Source: Streptomyces sp. SLBN-118
GTDB taxonomy: Bacteria; Actinomycetota; Actinomycetes; Streptomycetales; Streptomycetaceae
DNA length: 64,000 nt
Assembly: GCF_006715635.1 (NCBI RefSeq)
Contig: NZ_VFNP01000001.1
Span: 1,674,001 to 1,738,000 of the forward strand
Direction of reading: 5' to 3'
A program made the translations under genes and the position numbers. Shown one piece after another: positions 54,659 through 63,154 of the stretch; the first letter of the stretch is position 1; every line of letters begins with the position of its first letter. Below the pieces are notes generated by a model. The model searched no databases. It was not told the DNA's origin and was given only the letters and a program-made list of their open reading frames with translations.

Positions 54659-54759
54659 TGACAGCCGACTTCTTCGGCACGTTCGCGAAGGAGGGCGGCC
54701 GCGTCGGCAGCGGCACCCTCGGCGCGGGCACGGGCGGGGTGGCGCGATGTGCGCGATGA
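54658..54759 (+). CDS. 33-aa ORF coupled to cysN, doubtful
   Basis: A short frame starting ATG within TGATG at the cysN stop. It reads MTADFFGTFAKEGGRVGSGT and ends VARCAR. Translational re-initiation is possible, but there is no family match and the sequence is Gly-rich. Low confidence that it is a real gene. Confidence 0.3.
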   Translation: MTADFFGTFAKEGGRVGSGTLGAGTGGVARCAR

Positions 54760-54876
54760 CGTACGCGCACTGCCTGCGCGCCCGCACCCCCCACAGCCTG
54801 CACCGACGAAGACCGCCGACACCCCGGCCGCGTCCCACGTGACGTAAGAACCGGGCCTCCGAGAGGAAAACCTCCC

Positions 54877-55983
54877 GTGCCTGCCAGCCGAACCACCGTG
54901 CGCCGCAGCCTCGCCGCTGCCGCCGCCCTTCCCGTGCTCGCTGTGGCGCTCACCGCCTGCGGCTACGGTTCGGAGGCGAAGGACGACAAGGTCGCTCCCG
55001 CCGCCAAGGGCGAGAAGCTCTCCGTCGACACCGTCAAGGTCGGCTACTTCCAGAACCTGACGCACGCCACGGCGCTGGTCGGCGACCAGGAGGGTCTGAT
55101 CCAGAAGGAGCTGGGCGGCACCAAGTTCGCCTCGACCACCTTCAACGCAGGACCCTCCGAGATCGAGGCGCTGAACGCGGGCTCCATCGACATCGGCTTC
55201 ATCGGCCCCTCGCCGTCCATCAACGGCTACATCAAGTCCAAGGGCAAGAACCTGCGCATCATCGGCGGTTCGGCCTCCGGCGGCGTGAAGCTGGTCGTCA
55301 ACCCGGACAAGATCAAGACCCTGGACGACCTCACGGGCAAGAAGATCGCCACGCCCCAGCTCGGCAACACCCAGGACGTCGCGTTCCTGAACTGGATCGC
55401 CGAGAAGGGCTGGAAGGTCGACGCCCAGAGCGGCAAGGGTGATGTCTCCGTCGTCCGTACGGAGAACAAGGTGGCGCCCGACGCCTACAAGTCCGGTTCC
55501 ATCGACGGCGCCTGGGTGCCGGAGCCGACGGCGTCCAAACTGGTCAGCGAGGGCGCGAAGGTGCTGCTCGACGAGTCGTCGCTGTGGCCCGAGAAGAAGT
55601 TCGTGATCACGAACGTCATCGTGTCGCAGAAGTTCCTCAAGGATCACCCAGACGTCGTCGAGGCCGTGCTGCGCGGTTCGGTGAAGACCAACGCGTGGAT
55701 CAACGCCAACCCGGACAAGGCGAAGGCGTCCGCGAACGCCAAGCTCGAGGAGCTCACCGGCAAGGCGCTGGCGCCCGAGGTGATCGACCCGGCGTGGAAG
55801 TCGATCCGGTTCACCGACGACCCGCTGGCCACCACGCTCCGGACCGAGGCCGACCACGCGGTGAAGGCGGGCCTGCTGGAGAAGCCCGACCTGACCGGCA
55901 TCTACGACCTGACGCTGCTCAACAAGGTCCTCAGGGCCGAGGGCAAGCCCGAGGTCGAAGACGCCTCGCTCGGCGTCAAGTAA
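54877..55983 (+). CDS. ssuA: Sulfonate/sulfate-ester ABC transporter substrate-binding lipoprotein
   Basis: A 368-aa lipoprotein with lipobox LTAC at the signal end (ALPVLAVALTACGYGSE). The mature part is of the NMT1/SsuA-like family: VKVGYFQNLTHATALVGDQE, FIGPSPSINGYIKSKGKNLR. It binds an alkanesulfonate or similar sulfur source outside the membrane. GTG 54877 with GAGAGGA. Co-operonic with ssuB and ssuC. The exact ligand, including sulfate, is not deducible. Confidence 0.9.
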   Translation: MPASRTTVRRSLAAAAALPVLAVALTACGYGSEAKDDKVAPAAKGEKLSVDTVKVGYFQNLTHATALVGDQEGLIQKELGGTKFASTTFNAGPSEIEALNAGSIDIGFIGPSPSINGYIKSKGKNLRIIGGSASGGVKLVVNPDKIKTLDDLTGKKIATPQLGNTQDVAFLNWIAEKGWKVDAQSGKGDVSVVRTENKVAPDAYKSGSIDGAWVPEPTASKLVSEGAKVLLDESSLWPEKKFVITNVIVSQKFLKDHPDVVEAVLRGSVKTNAWINANPDKAKASANAKLEELTGKALAPEVIDPAWKSIRFTDDPLATTLRTEADHAVKAGLLEKPDLTGIYDLTLLNKVLRAEGKPEVEDASLGVK

Positions 55984-56031
55984 GCCCGCAGACAATCCCG
56001 CATCCGACCGAGTTCCCAGGAGGTGACGACC

Positions 56032-56820
56032 ATGGCCACAGCGATCGCCAAGGCCGAAGACCGCGTGACGGTCGAGCACGCCGCCCGTCTCGAGCATGTC
56101 TCGAAGTCCTTCGCCGGACCGTCCGGGCAGCAACTCGTCCTGGACGACATCACCCTCGATGTCGCCCCGGGCGAGTTCGTCACCCTCCTGGGAGCCTCCG
56201 GGTGCGGAAAGTCGACGCTGCTCAATCTGGTGGCAGGGCTTGACCGTCCGACCGCGGGGTCCATCGCGACTCCCGGCGGGCGGCCCGCCCTGATGTTCCA
56301 GGAGCACGCCCTGTTCCCGTGGCTGACCGCGGGCAAGAACATCGAACTGGCGCTGCGGCTGCGCGGTGTTCCCAAGACCGAGCGGCGCGTGGAGGCGGAG
56401 CGGCTGCTTGAGCTCGTGCGGCTGAAGGGCGCGTACGGCAAGCGGGTGCACGAGCTCTCCGGCGGTATGCGGCAGCGCGTGGCCATGGCCCGGGCCCTCG
56501 CCCAGGACAGTCAGCTGCTGCTGATGGACGAGCCGTTCGCGGCACTGGACGCCATCACCCGGGATGTCCTGCACGACGAACTGACCCGGATCTGGCGCGA
56601 GACGAACGTCTCGGTCCTCTTCGTCACGCACAACGTCCGTGAGGCGGTGCGGCTGGCCGAGCGCGTGGTGCTGCTGTCCTCGCGTCCGGGCCGGATCGCC
56701 CGCGAATGGACCGTGGACATCGAGCAGCCGCGCCGTATCGAGGACGCCGCCGTGGCGGAGCTGTCCGTCGAGATCACCGAACAACTGCGTGGGGAGATCC
56801 GCCGTCATGGCCAGCACTGA
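56032..56820 (+). CDS. ssuB: ABC transporter ATP-binding protein
   Basis: A 262-aa ATPase. Walker A LLGASGCGKSTLLNLVAGLD, signature HELSGGMRQRVAMARALA, Walker B LLLMDEPFAALDAITRD, H-loop VLFVTHNVREAV. SsuB/TauB subtype. AGGAGG is ideally spaced before ATG 56032; a GTG at 56023 overlaps that site. It overlaps ssuC by 14 nt. Confidence 0.94.
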   Translation: MATAIAKAEDRVTVEHAARLEHVSKSFAGPSGQQLVLDDITLDVAPGEFVTLLGASGCGKSTLLNLVAGLDRPTAGSIATPGGRPALMFQEHALFPWLTAGKNIELALRLRGVPKTERRVEAERLLELVRLKGAYGKRVHELSGGMRQRVAMARALAQDSQLLLMDEPFAALDAITRDVLHDELTRIWRETNVSVLFVTHNVREAVRLAERVVLLSSRPGRIAREWTVDIEQPRRIEDAAVAELSVEITEQLRGEIRRHGQH

Positions 56821-57697
56821 GACCAAGGCCGCCGGCAGGGCCGACGATCTGGCCGGACTGGAAGCCGGGCTCGACGCGCTCGACGCGGTGCAGGTCCGCC
56901 GTACGCCCGCGCGCGAAGTGCTCCTCAAGAAGGTCCTGCCGCCGCTGACCGCCGTCGCCCTGGTCCTCGTCGTCTGGCAGGCCCTGGTCACGGCGAAGGT
57001 CACCGAGGAGGGAAGCCTGCCCGCACCGTCCGCGGTATGGGACAGCGTGTCCGACATGTGGCTCCAGGGCACATTGCTCGACGTCGTCTGGACCAGCGTC
57101 TCGCGCGGCCTGCTCGGCTTCCTGCTGGCGCTCGCCATCGGAACACCTCTGGGACTGCTGGTCGCGAGGGTGAAGTTCGTCCGGGCCGCGATCGGCCCGA
57201 TCCTGTCGGGCCTGCAGTCCCTGCCGTCCGTCGCCTGGGTGCCGCCGGCCGTGATCTGGCTCGGTCTCAACAACTCGATGATGTACGCGGTGATCCTGCT
57301 GGGCGCCGTGCCCTCCATCGCCAACGGCCTGGTGTCGGGCGTCGACCAGGTACCGCCGCTCTATCTGCGCGCCGGCCGCACCCTGGGGGCGACCGGGCTC
57401 AAGGGCACCTGGCACATCGTGATGCCGGCGGCACTGCCCGGCTATCTCGCGGGCCTGAAGCAGGGCTGGGCCTTCTCCTGGCGCTCGCTGATGGCGGCGG
57501 AGATCATCGCCTCGTCGCCGGATCTCGGCCTGGGGCTCGGGCAGTTGCTCGAGAACGGCCGCAACAACTCCGACATGCCGGGCGTCTTCCTCGCCATCCT
57601 GCTCATCCTGATCGTCGGTATCGCCATCGACCTGCTGATCTTCAGCCCGCTGGAGCGGTGGGTGCTGCGCAGCCGCGGTCTCCTCGTCAAGAACTGA
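56807..57697 (+). CDS. ssuC: ABC transporter permease
   Basis: A 296-aa permease with about six TM helices and the BPD EAA loop region (YLRAGRTLGATGLKGTWHIV, MPAALPGYLAGLKQGWAFSW). SsuC/TauC type. It forms the channel of the sulfonate-type importer with SsuA and SsuB. Confidence 0.93.
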   Translation: MASTETKAAGRADDLAGLEAGLDALDAVQVRRTPAREVLLKKVLPPLTAVALVLVVWQALVTAKVTEEGSLPAPSAVWDSVSDMWLQGTLLDVVWTSVSRGLLGFLLALAIGTPLGLLVARVKFVRAAIGPILSGLQSLPSVAWVPPAVIWLGLNNSMMYAVILLGAVPSIANGLVSGVDQVPPLYLRAGRTLGATGLKGTWHIVMPAALPGYLAGLKQGWAFSWRSLMAAEIIASSPDLGLGLGQLLENGRNNSDMPGVFLAILLILIVGIAIDLLIFSPLERWVLRSRGLLVKN

Positions 57698-57705
57698 GCC
57701 ATCAC

Positions 57706-58443
57706 ATGCCCAGCCCCGTCCTTCTTGTCGTCGCACACGGCAGCCGCGACCCGCGGCACGCCGCAACCGTGCATGCCCTGGTGGAGCGGGTCAGGTCGCT
57801 GCGGCCGGGGCTGCGTGTCGAGACGGGTTTCCTGGACTTCAACGCGCCGTCGGTGCCGAGGGTGCTGGAGCGCCTTGCGGCCGAGGGCGTACGGGACGTG
57901 GTGGCACTGCCGCTGCTGCTGACGCGTGCCTTCCATGCGAAGGCCGACATCCCCGCCGTACTGCGCACGGCCCCACCGGTGCTGCGCATCCACCAGGCCG
58001 ACGTCCTCGGCCCGTCCCCCCTGCTGCTGTCCGCGCTCGAACGGCGACTGCACGAGGCCGGGCTCGACGCGCCCCACAAGCGCTCGACGGGCCTGGTACT
58101 GGCCTCGGCGGGCTCCACGGACCCGGAGGCGATCGCAGTGATCGCAAATGTAGCGCGGGAGCTGCGGCACACCGGTTGGTGCGCCGTGCGGCCTGCGTTC
58201 GCCTCCGCATCTCTTCCCCGCACCGAGGACGTGGTGCGGGCGCTGCGCGAGGAGGGCTGGGCGCGCGTGGCGGTGGCGCCGTACGTCATCGCCCCGGGCC
58301 GCCTCCCGGACCGCATCACCGCGGGCGCGCGGGAGGCGGACGTACTGGCCGATGTTCTTGGTCCTGCCCCGGAGCTGGCCCGGTTGCTGCTGGAACGCTA
58401 CGAGGAGGCACGGGTCGGCCGCCCGGTCGCGGCCACTGCCTGA
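57706..58443 (+). CDS. sirB: Sirohydrochlorin chelatase (CbiX/SirB type)
   Basis: A 245-aa chelatase with two related halves. Metal His in LLVVAHGSRDPRHAATVHAL and in LPLLLTRAFHAKADIPAVL. It inserts Fe2+ (or Co2+) into sirohydrochlorin; at the end of the cys operon it should make siroheme for the sulfite reductase. A cobalt role in B12 synthesis is the alternative. It starts eight bases after ssuC. Confidence 0.88.
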   Translation: MPSPVLLVVAHGSRDPRHAATVHALVERVRSLRPGLRVETGFLDFNAPSVPRVLERLAAEGVRDVVALPLLLTRAFHAKADIPAVLRTAPPVLRIHQADVLGPSPLLLSALERRLHEAGLDAPHKRSTGLVLASAGSTDPEAIAVIANVARELRHTGWCAVRPAFASASLPRTEDVVRALREEGWARVAVAPYVIAPGRLPDRITAGAREADVLADVLGPAPELARLLLERYEEARVGRPVAATA

Positions 58444-58508
58444 CGCCAGATCAGCGGCCCGGGGTCACATACCGACCGCTTGCCGCCGAACGCCGTGTGC
58501 CCCACGCC

Positions 58509-58745
58509 CTACGCCGGGCACGCCCCGCGCGATCCGGCGCCGAAACCGGTCTCATGAGCCCACAGGTGCGCGCAGTTGGAGCACTGCAGATGCAGCAGGC
58601 TGCCCACGTTGGACAGCAGATAGCGCCAGTGGTCGCCGCAGGTGCGCCCCGCCAGACAGACGGCGCAGTCCTTGTGGTCGGCGCAACTCGGGCACTGCAC
58701 CCAGGCCCGGCGCCCGGCGTCGGCGGTCGGATCAAGCGGCAGCAT
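58509..58745 (-). CDS. Small Cys-rich zinc-binding protein
   Basis: A 78-aa protein with VQCPSCADHKDCAVC and LQCSNCAHLWAHE, enough Cys and His for one or two zinc sites. It starts with ATG 58745 and overlaps the end of the upstream small gene by 14 nt. Conserved-looking, function unknown. Confidence 0.6.
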   Translation of the reverse strand: MLPLDPTADAGRRAWVQCPSCADHKDCAVCLAGRTCGDHWRYLLSNVGSLLHLQCSNCAHLWAHETGFGAGSRGACPA

Positions 58746-58983
58746 GGCCCCCGCCCTCCCGTCCGGTCAGGACGCCGGCCGCGACGAGCCGGTCGTAGGT
58801 CTCCTGCTGCCCGGAGTCAAGGTTCGAGTACAGCAGGCGGTACGCCTCCTGCTCGCCCTCCAGTACGGCCACCGGGTCCCAGTCGTCTCCGACGGCCTCG
58901 ATCACCGCCGCGCGCCGCCTGACCTCGTCGCGGGTCAGATCGATCTCGAACTCGTGGTGATCCGGGGTCTGGTCGTGGATCAT
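58732..58983 (-). CDS. Small acidic protein of unknown function
   Basis: An 83-aa acidic protein, FEIDLTRDEVRRRAAVIEAV, GDDWDPVAVLEGEQEAYRLL, YSNLDSGQQETYDRLVAAGV. I believe such proteins are annotated as an uncharacterised family (possibly DUF6400), from memory only. Probably helical and cytosolic. It forms a two-gene unit with the Cys-rich gene. Confidence 0.7.
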   Translation of the reverse strand: MIHDQTPDHHEFEIDLTRDEVRRRAAVIEAVGDDWDPVAVLEGEQEAYRLLYSNLDSGQQETYDRLVAAGVLTGREGGGHAAA

Positions 58984-59169
58984 GCGGTGCTTCTCCCGCC
59001 GGGTCGATGGCCGGTCCCTGCGTGTCTATCAAGGGCATTCGACCCGAGGAAGCGTCAGTTCAAAGCGGTCGTCACCGCATGAAACGGACCGTCGACCCAC
59101 TGAAGTCATCACGCGCCCAAACCGGGCAAAAGCGAGCAGGTGACCCGTTCCATGTGAGGGACCCCACAC

Positions 59170-59742
59170 TCAGGCCCACGGGTCGCGCCCGCTCGCCGCA
59201 AGGGCCCGCTCGAAGGCCGTGGCGCTCTCAGGGGTGGCGACCGGGTCGGCGAAACCGTCGTACTGGCGGTAGACCTCGGCATGCTCGTCGACGACCGCGG
59301 ATACGAACGCACCCGTGTCGTCGGGGACCCTGAACTCCTGACCCGTGGAACGGGCCAGGTCCCAGCCGTGCACCGCAAGCTCTTTGACGATGAGCGAGGC
59401 GATCTCGGGGGCCGGCAGAGCGGTGAAGCCCAGGTCCACCTCACCCTCCCAGGCCGCCGGCTCCGACCAGGCCCGCAGCGCGCGGTCAAGCTGAGTCGCG
59501 TACCGCTCCGCCCAGTCGGCGTCGGCGGTGAAGTCGCGGGCGGCCAGTTCCTCGGGGAGCCGCTTGCGCAGTGCTCGGTACTCCAGGCCGTGCGAGGAGT
59601 AGAGGACGAGATGGTTGACGAGTTCCCGCACCGTCCACGCGTCGCAGACCGACTTGGTGGCGAGCTGCTCGGCGCTCACGCCGCGGGCGACGCGGGCGGC
59701 TTCGGCGGCACAGATGCTGAGGTGCGCATGGATGCTGTTCAT
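59170..59742 (-). CDS. TIGR03086-type DinB/mycothiol-dependent metal-binding protein
   Basis: A 190-aa four-helix protein of the DinB/MDMPI superfamily. His ligands appear in VRELVNHLVLYSSHGLEYRA and VKELAVHGWDLARSTGQ. Relatives are mycothiol-dependent maleylpyruvate isomerase-like enzymes or unknowns. The substrate cannot be named. It starts at ATG 59742. Confidence 0.83.
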   Translation of the reverse strand: MNSIHAHLSICAAEAARVARGVSAEQLATKSVCDAWTVRELVNHLVLYSSHGLEYRALRKRLPEELAARDFTADADWAERYATQLDRALRAWSEPAAWEGEVDLGFTALPAPEIASLIVKELAVHGWDLARSTGQEFRVPDDTGAFVSAVVDEHAEVYRQYDGFADPVATPESATAFERALAASGRDPWA

Positions 59743-59799
59743 GCCCGCGAAGCTATGCGCCCGGCCTGCGGCCGGTCTTGAAGGAACGCGACAGCGCCG

Positions 59800-60429
59800 T
59801 CAGCCGAAGTCCAGGCTTCCTGTGCGGGTGCGCTTCAGTTCGAAGAAGTCCGGGTGGCCGGCGATCACGCGGAAGCTGTCGAAGAGCCGGGCAGCCTCCT
59901 CGCCGCGCGGGATGGAGTTGAGGACGGGCCCGAACCAGACCGTGCCGTCGACATGGAGGGTGGGCGTGCCGACATAGGCCTCGACGGCCGGGTCCTTGCC
60001 GGCGTCATGGCTGTGGCGCACGGCGTCGTCGTATGTCTGGTCGTGCGCGGCGTCGGCGAGTGCCGCGGGCAGGCCTAGCTCCGCCAGCGACTCGGCGACG
60101 ACCTTGTCGAAGTCCTTGTTGTCCTGCTCGTGGATACGGGTGCCGTAAGCGGTGTAGAGAGGGCGCAGTATCGCGTCGCCGTGCTGCTCGGCCGCCGCTA
60201 CCGCGACGCGTACCGGGCCGATCGACTTGTCGACCAACTCGCGGTACCAATCAGGCAGTTCATTTCCCTTGTTGTGGAGATACAGACTCATCGGCCGGAA
60301 GCTCAGCTCGATGTCGCGTTCCTTCTCGACCTCCAGGATCCACCGGGAGGTGATCCAGGCGAAGGGGCAGGCCGGGTCGAACCAGAAGTCGACGACGGTC
60401 CTGGTCTGCTGGGTGCTCGTGGCGTTCAT
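59800..60429 (-). CDS. Rv2466c-like mycothiol-dependent oxidoreductase with CPFA motif
   Basis: A 209-aa DsbA-like thioredoxin-fold protein closely resembling M. tuberculosis Rv2466c: [40 protein letters not shown], and the C-terminus [10 protein letters not shown]. Rv2466c has CPWC; here the second Cys is Ala (CPFA), so it would work as a monothiol enzyme with mycothiol. It may reduce disulfides or activate nitro compounds, inferred from family. Confidence 0.88.
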   Translation of the reverse strand: MNATSTQQTRTVVDFWFDPACPFAWITSRWILEVEKERDIELSFRPMSLYLHNKGNELPDWYRELVDKSIGPVRVAVAAAEQHGDAILRPLYTAYGTRIHEQDNKDFDKVVAESLAELGLPAALADAAHDQTYDDAVRHSHDAGKDPAVEAYVGTPTLHVDGTVWFGPVLNSIPRGEEAARLFDSFRVIAGHPDFFELKRTRTGSLDFG

Positions 60430-60578
60430 GGTTTCAGCGTAGGCCGGAAATGGCCCCGGCCTCCGGGCCACTCAGCGCCTCGTTCGCTGGGCCATTTCGT
60501 TGACCGGAGCCGTCACTCGGCCACCGTCATCGAGCCCCGCGTGCCCCGCCTCGGCCAGTCTCCCGCCGATGCTGCCGC

Positions 60579-60965
60579 CTACCGCCCGTGTCCCCGCTCG
60601 TCGCCGCTGAACCCCGTGCCCTGGTGGAAGTAGAGCAGCCAGCCCTCGTCGGTCAGCCGCCACAGCGAGCTGCGGTGGGCGCGACGCGCCCCCGTCTCGG
60701 TGTCAAAGGTCAGATGCACGACGTCGGGCGCGAGCTGAATGCCGTGTATCCGCGAGGTGGTGATCGGCCGTGGCACGGACGCGTCCCGCGATGCAAGCGC
60801 GGCGATGGTCGCGTTCCGGTCCCGGATACGGCCCGAGGTGCCGAACTTCCGGTAGTCCGGGTGAAGCAGCTCGGCCATCCGCACCGGGGAGAGATACACG
60901 GCCGGGTCGAGCAGACGGAACTCCGCCTCCATGGCAGCATTCACCGCCTGGGTGAGGTCAGTCAC
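60579..60965 (-). CDS. NTF2-like (DUF4440) protein
   Basis: A 128-aa cone-fold protein: AMEAEFRLLDPAVYLSPVRM, AELLHPDYRKFGTSGRIRDR, and SSLWRLTDEGWLLYFHQGT. DUF4440 relatives include ketosteroid isomerase-like proteins without clear catalytic residues. It overlaps the DUF1697 gene stop by 8 nt, suggesting co-expression. Confidence 0.84.
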   Translation of the reverse strand: MTDLTQAVNAAMEAEFRLLDPAVYLSPVRMAELLHPDYRKFGTSGRIRDRNATIAALASRDASVPRPITTSRIHGIQLAPDVVHLTFDTETGARRAHRSSLWRLTDEGWLLYFHQGTGFSGDERGHGR

Positions 60966-61506
60966 GGGTCAGCTCCACCAGCTTGACGACGGTGTTCCAG
61001 TTACGGGTGGTGGCAACAATGTCCTTGAACAGGCTGGGCCTTCCGAGCGCTTCGGCCAGTTTGGAGCGGCCGAGACCGTTCGGCGCGTACAGATACAGCA
61101 CCCGGTCGCCGAGCCGGAACTCCTCCGGCAGATACGCCTCCGCGTGGATCGACGCGAGCCGCTCGGGTCCCACCGGCTCCGAGAAATAAGTGACGTGCAG
61201 TTGTCTGGCCTCCAGCCGATCCGCCGGAAAGGGGCAGTCGTCGGCCACGGCCCGCAGATACGGGCCGCTGCGCACCACGCAGTCGACGGCGAAGCCGAAG
61301 CGCCTGTGGATGGCTCGCTCCAGCGCCGTCGTGAGTGCCTTCTCGTCGTCCGAGGCGCTATTGAAGACGGCGTTGCCGCTCTGCAGATACGTGGCGACGT
61401 CTCCGTGGCCCAGTTCCGTGAGCAGTTCACGGAGTTCGGGCATCGGGACCTTTCTGTGTCCGCCCACATTGATCCCGCGCAGGAGTGCCGCATACCTCGT
61501 GGTCAT
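60958..61506 (-). CDS. DUF1697 protein
   Basis: A 182-aa protein with the DUF1697 signature YAALLRGINVGGHRKVPMPE, LRELLTELGHGDVATYLQSG, NAVFNS. Widespread in actinobacteria, two-domain ferredoxin-like fold, function unknown. ATG 61506 is used; a GTG six bases earlier is in frame. Confidence 0.9.
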   Translation of the reverse strand: MTTRYAALLRGINVGGHRKVPMPELRELLTELGHGDVATYLQSGNAVFNSASDDEKALTTALERAIHRRFGFAVDCVVRSGPYLRAVADDCPFPADRLEARQLHVTYFSEPVGPERLASIHAEAYLPEEFRLGDRVLYLYAPNGLGRSKLAEALGRPSLFKDIVATTRNWNTVVKLVELTRD

Positions 61507-61583
61507 GGGCACACCATAAGGCGGCCGCCGCGCCCCGTGGGGGAGGGCACGGCGACCGCCGGCTCAGCGTCGCGGTCCGTCGG

Positions 61584-62783
61584 TTACTCGACGACCTTCA
61601 GCAGCTTGTTGGGCGTGCCCGCGCTGGGGTTGGTGATCTTGTCGGCCGTGGCACCGTCGGTCAGCGCCTTCGCCACCTGCTCCGGGGTCGCGTCCTGGTG
61701 GGCGCCGAGGTAGACCGCTGCGGCGCCGACGACGTGGGGGGTCGCCATGGAGGTGCCGGAGATGGTCTTGGTGCCCTCGTCGCTGTCGTTCCACGCCGAG
61801 GTGATGTCCGAGCCGGGGGCGTAGATGTCCACGATCTCGCCGAAGTTGGAGAAGGCCGACTGCGCGTCCTCCTTGGTGGACGAGGCGACCGTGATGGCCT
61901 CCTTCACGCGCGCCGGGGAGCCCTGGCTCGCGTCGGCGGACTCGTTGCCCGCCGCGACCGCGAAGGTGACGCCGGAGGCGATCGCCTTGCGGACGGCCTC
62001 GTCGAGCGCCTCGTCGGCGCCGCCGCCGAGGCTCATGTTGGCGACGGACGGGCCCTTGTGGTTCTTGGTGACCCAGTCGATGCCCGCGACGACCTGCTCG
62101 GTGGTGCCGGAGCCGTTGTTGTCCAGCACCCGCACCGCGACGATCTTCGCCTTCTTGGCTACGCCGTGGGCCGTACCGGCGATGGTGCCCGCGACATGGG
62201 TGCCGTGGCCATTGCCGTCGTCGGCGGAGTCGTCGTTGTCGACGGCGTCGAAGCCGTGCGCGGCGCGGCCACCGAAGTCCTTGTGGGAGATGCGGACTCC
62301 GGTGTCGATGACGTACGCCGTCACGCCTTCACCGGCGCTGTCCGGGTAGGTGTACTTCTTGTCGCCGGCGGTGTCGGCCTGGTCGATGCGGTCCAGGCCC
62401 CAGGACGGCGGGTTGTCCTGGGTCGCGTTGATCGAGAACTTCTTGTTCTGGACGACCTTGGCGACGGCCGGGTCGGCGGCGAGGCGCTTGGCCTCGGTCT
62501 CCGAAAGGCCGCTGGCGGAGAAGCCGTTGATGGCGGAGCTGAAGTTGCGCTGCAGCTTGCCGCCGTACTCCTTGGCCAGGTCCTGCTTGTCGGCCTTCTG
62601 GTCCAGCATCACGATGTAGCTGCCGGCGACGGCGCCTTCGGCGTTCGCACCGTAGACGGTGCCCTCGGCGGGAGTCGCGGCTCCCGCGAAGGACGTGCCG
62701 AATACGGTCACTCCGGCTGCGGCAGCCACGGCAGTTATGGCCGCGGTGAGCTTGATCCTGCTCGCACGCTTATGAGTTGCCAT
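61584..62783 (-). CDS. Secreted subtilisin-family (S8) serine protease
   Basis: A 399-aa pre-pro-protease. Signal peptide (MATHKRASRIKLTAAITAVA through FAGAATPAE), inhibitor I9 propeptide (GSYIVMLDQKADKQDLAKEY), then the catalytic triad: Asp in AYVIDTGVRISHKDF, His in DGNGHGTHVAGTIAG, Ser in SGTSMATPHVVGAAAV. It acts outside the cell after autoprocessing. ATG 62783 follows AGGAG; an earlier ATG at 62804 overlaps that site. There is no cell-wall anchor. Confidence 0.95.
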   Translation of the reverse strand: MATHKRASRIKLTAAITAVAAAAGVTVFGTSFAGAATPAEGTVYGANAEGAVAGSYIVMLDQKADKQDLAKEYGGKLQRNFSSAINGFSASGLSETEAKRLAADPAVAKVVQNKKFSINATQDNPPSWGLDRIDQADTAGDKKYTYPDSAGEGVTAYVIDTGVRISHKDFGGRAAHGFDAVDNDDSADDGNGHGTHVAGTIAGTAHGVAKKAKIVAVRVLDNNGSGTTEQVVAGIDWVTKNHKGPSVANMSLGGGADEALDEAVRKAIASGVTFAVAAGNESADASQGSPARVKEAITVASSTKEDAQSAFSNFGEIVDIYAPGSDITSAWNDSDEGTKTISGTSMATPHVVGAAAVYLGAHQDATPEQVAKALTDGATADKITNPSAGTPNKLLKVVE

Positions 62784-63154
62784 GAAGAGGGGACTCCTCG
62801 TCATTCAGTTTTTGTGGGGGGATCGGCCCGCGGACGAAAAAATTCCGGGGGCCGACTCGAAACCCTGACCGATTGACGCGCCCAGATCAAGACCTTCATG
62901 CAGCTGTGACTTAGTCAACAAAGTTTCGTAATAAGGAATCGGCCAGTGCCGTACAAGTCGGACTTTGCCCCCAACTCTTTTACATGTAGGGGGCGTCCAT
63001 CCTCCTTGTCGGGGACTCGACCACTCCGAAAGGAGGAGAGAACCACCGTGCGGGGTCACCGGCAAGCAGGAGGAGAAGGCTTGATTCCGCCCTTAGGTTC
63101 GAAGCGGAGACGACGGCGCCGCGCCGACGTCACGCGTGAGGGGGCAGGGCTGTC
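62784..63154. other. Divergent intergenic region, protease / MMPL transporter
   Basis: These 371 bp should hold both promoters. On the minus strand, ttgtac (62951-62956) and tattac (62928-62933), 17 bp apart, are a possible protease promoter. On the plus strand an 8-bp palindrome tacatgta (62982-62989) is visible. A frame with a strong SD at 63048 was rejected as a gene. Confidence 0.35.

Noticed and set aside
54747..54845. A 32-codon ORF with two Cys after cysN, a possible second cysteine leader
   Set aside because: Cys positions are early, not before the stop, the sequence is Pro/Arg-rich and no SD is present.
54073..57324. A 1083-codon open frame on the minus strand across the sulfur transporter genes
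   Set aside because: It is antisense to cysN and ssuABC, whose motifs are unmistakable. Long antisense frames are common at this GC content.
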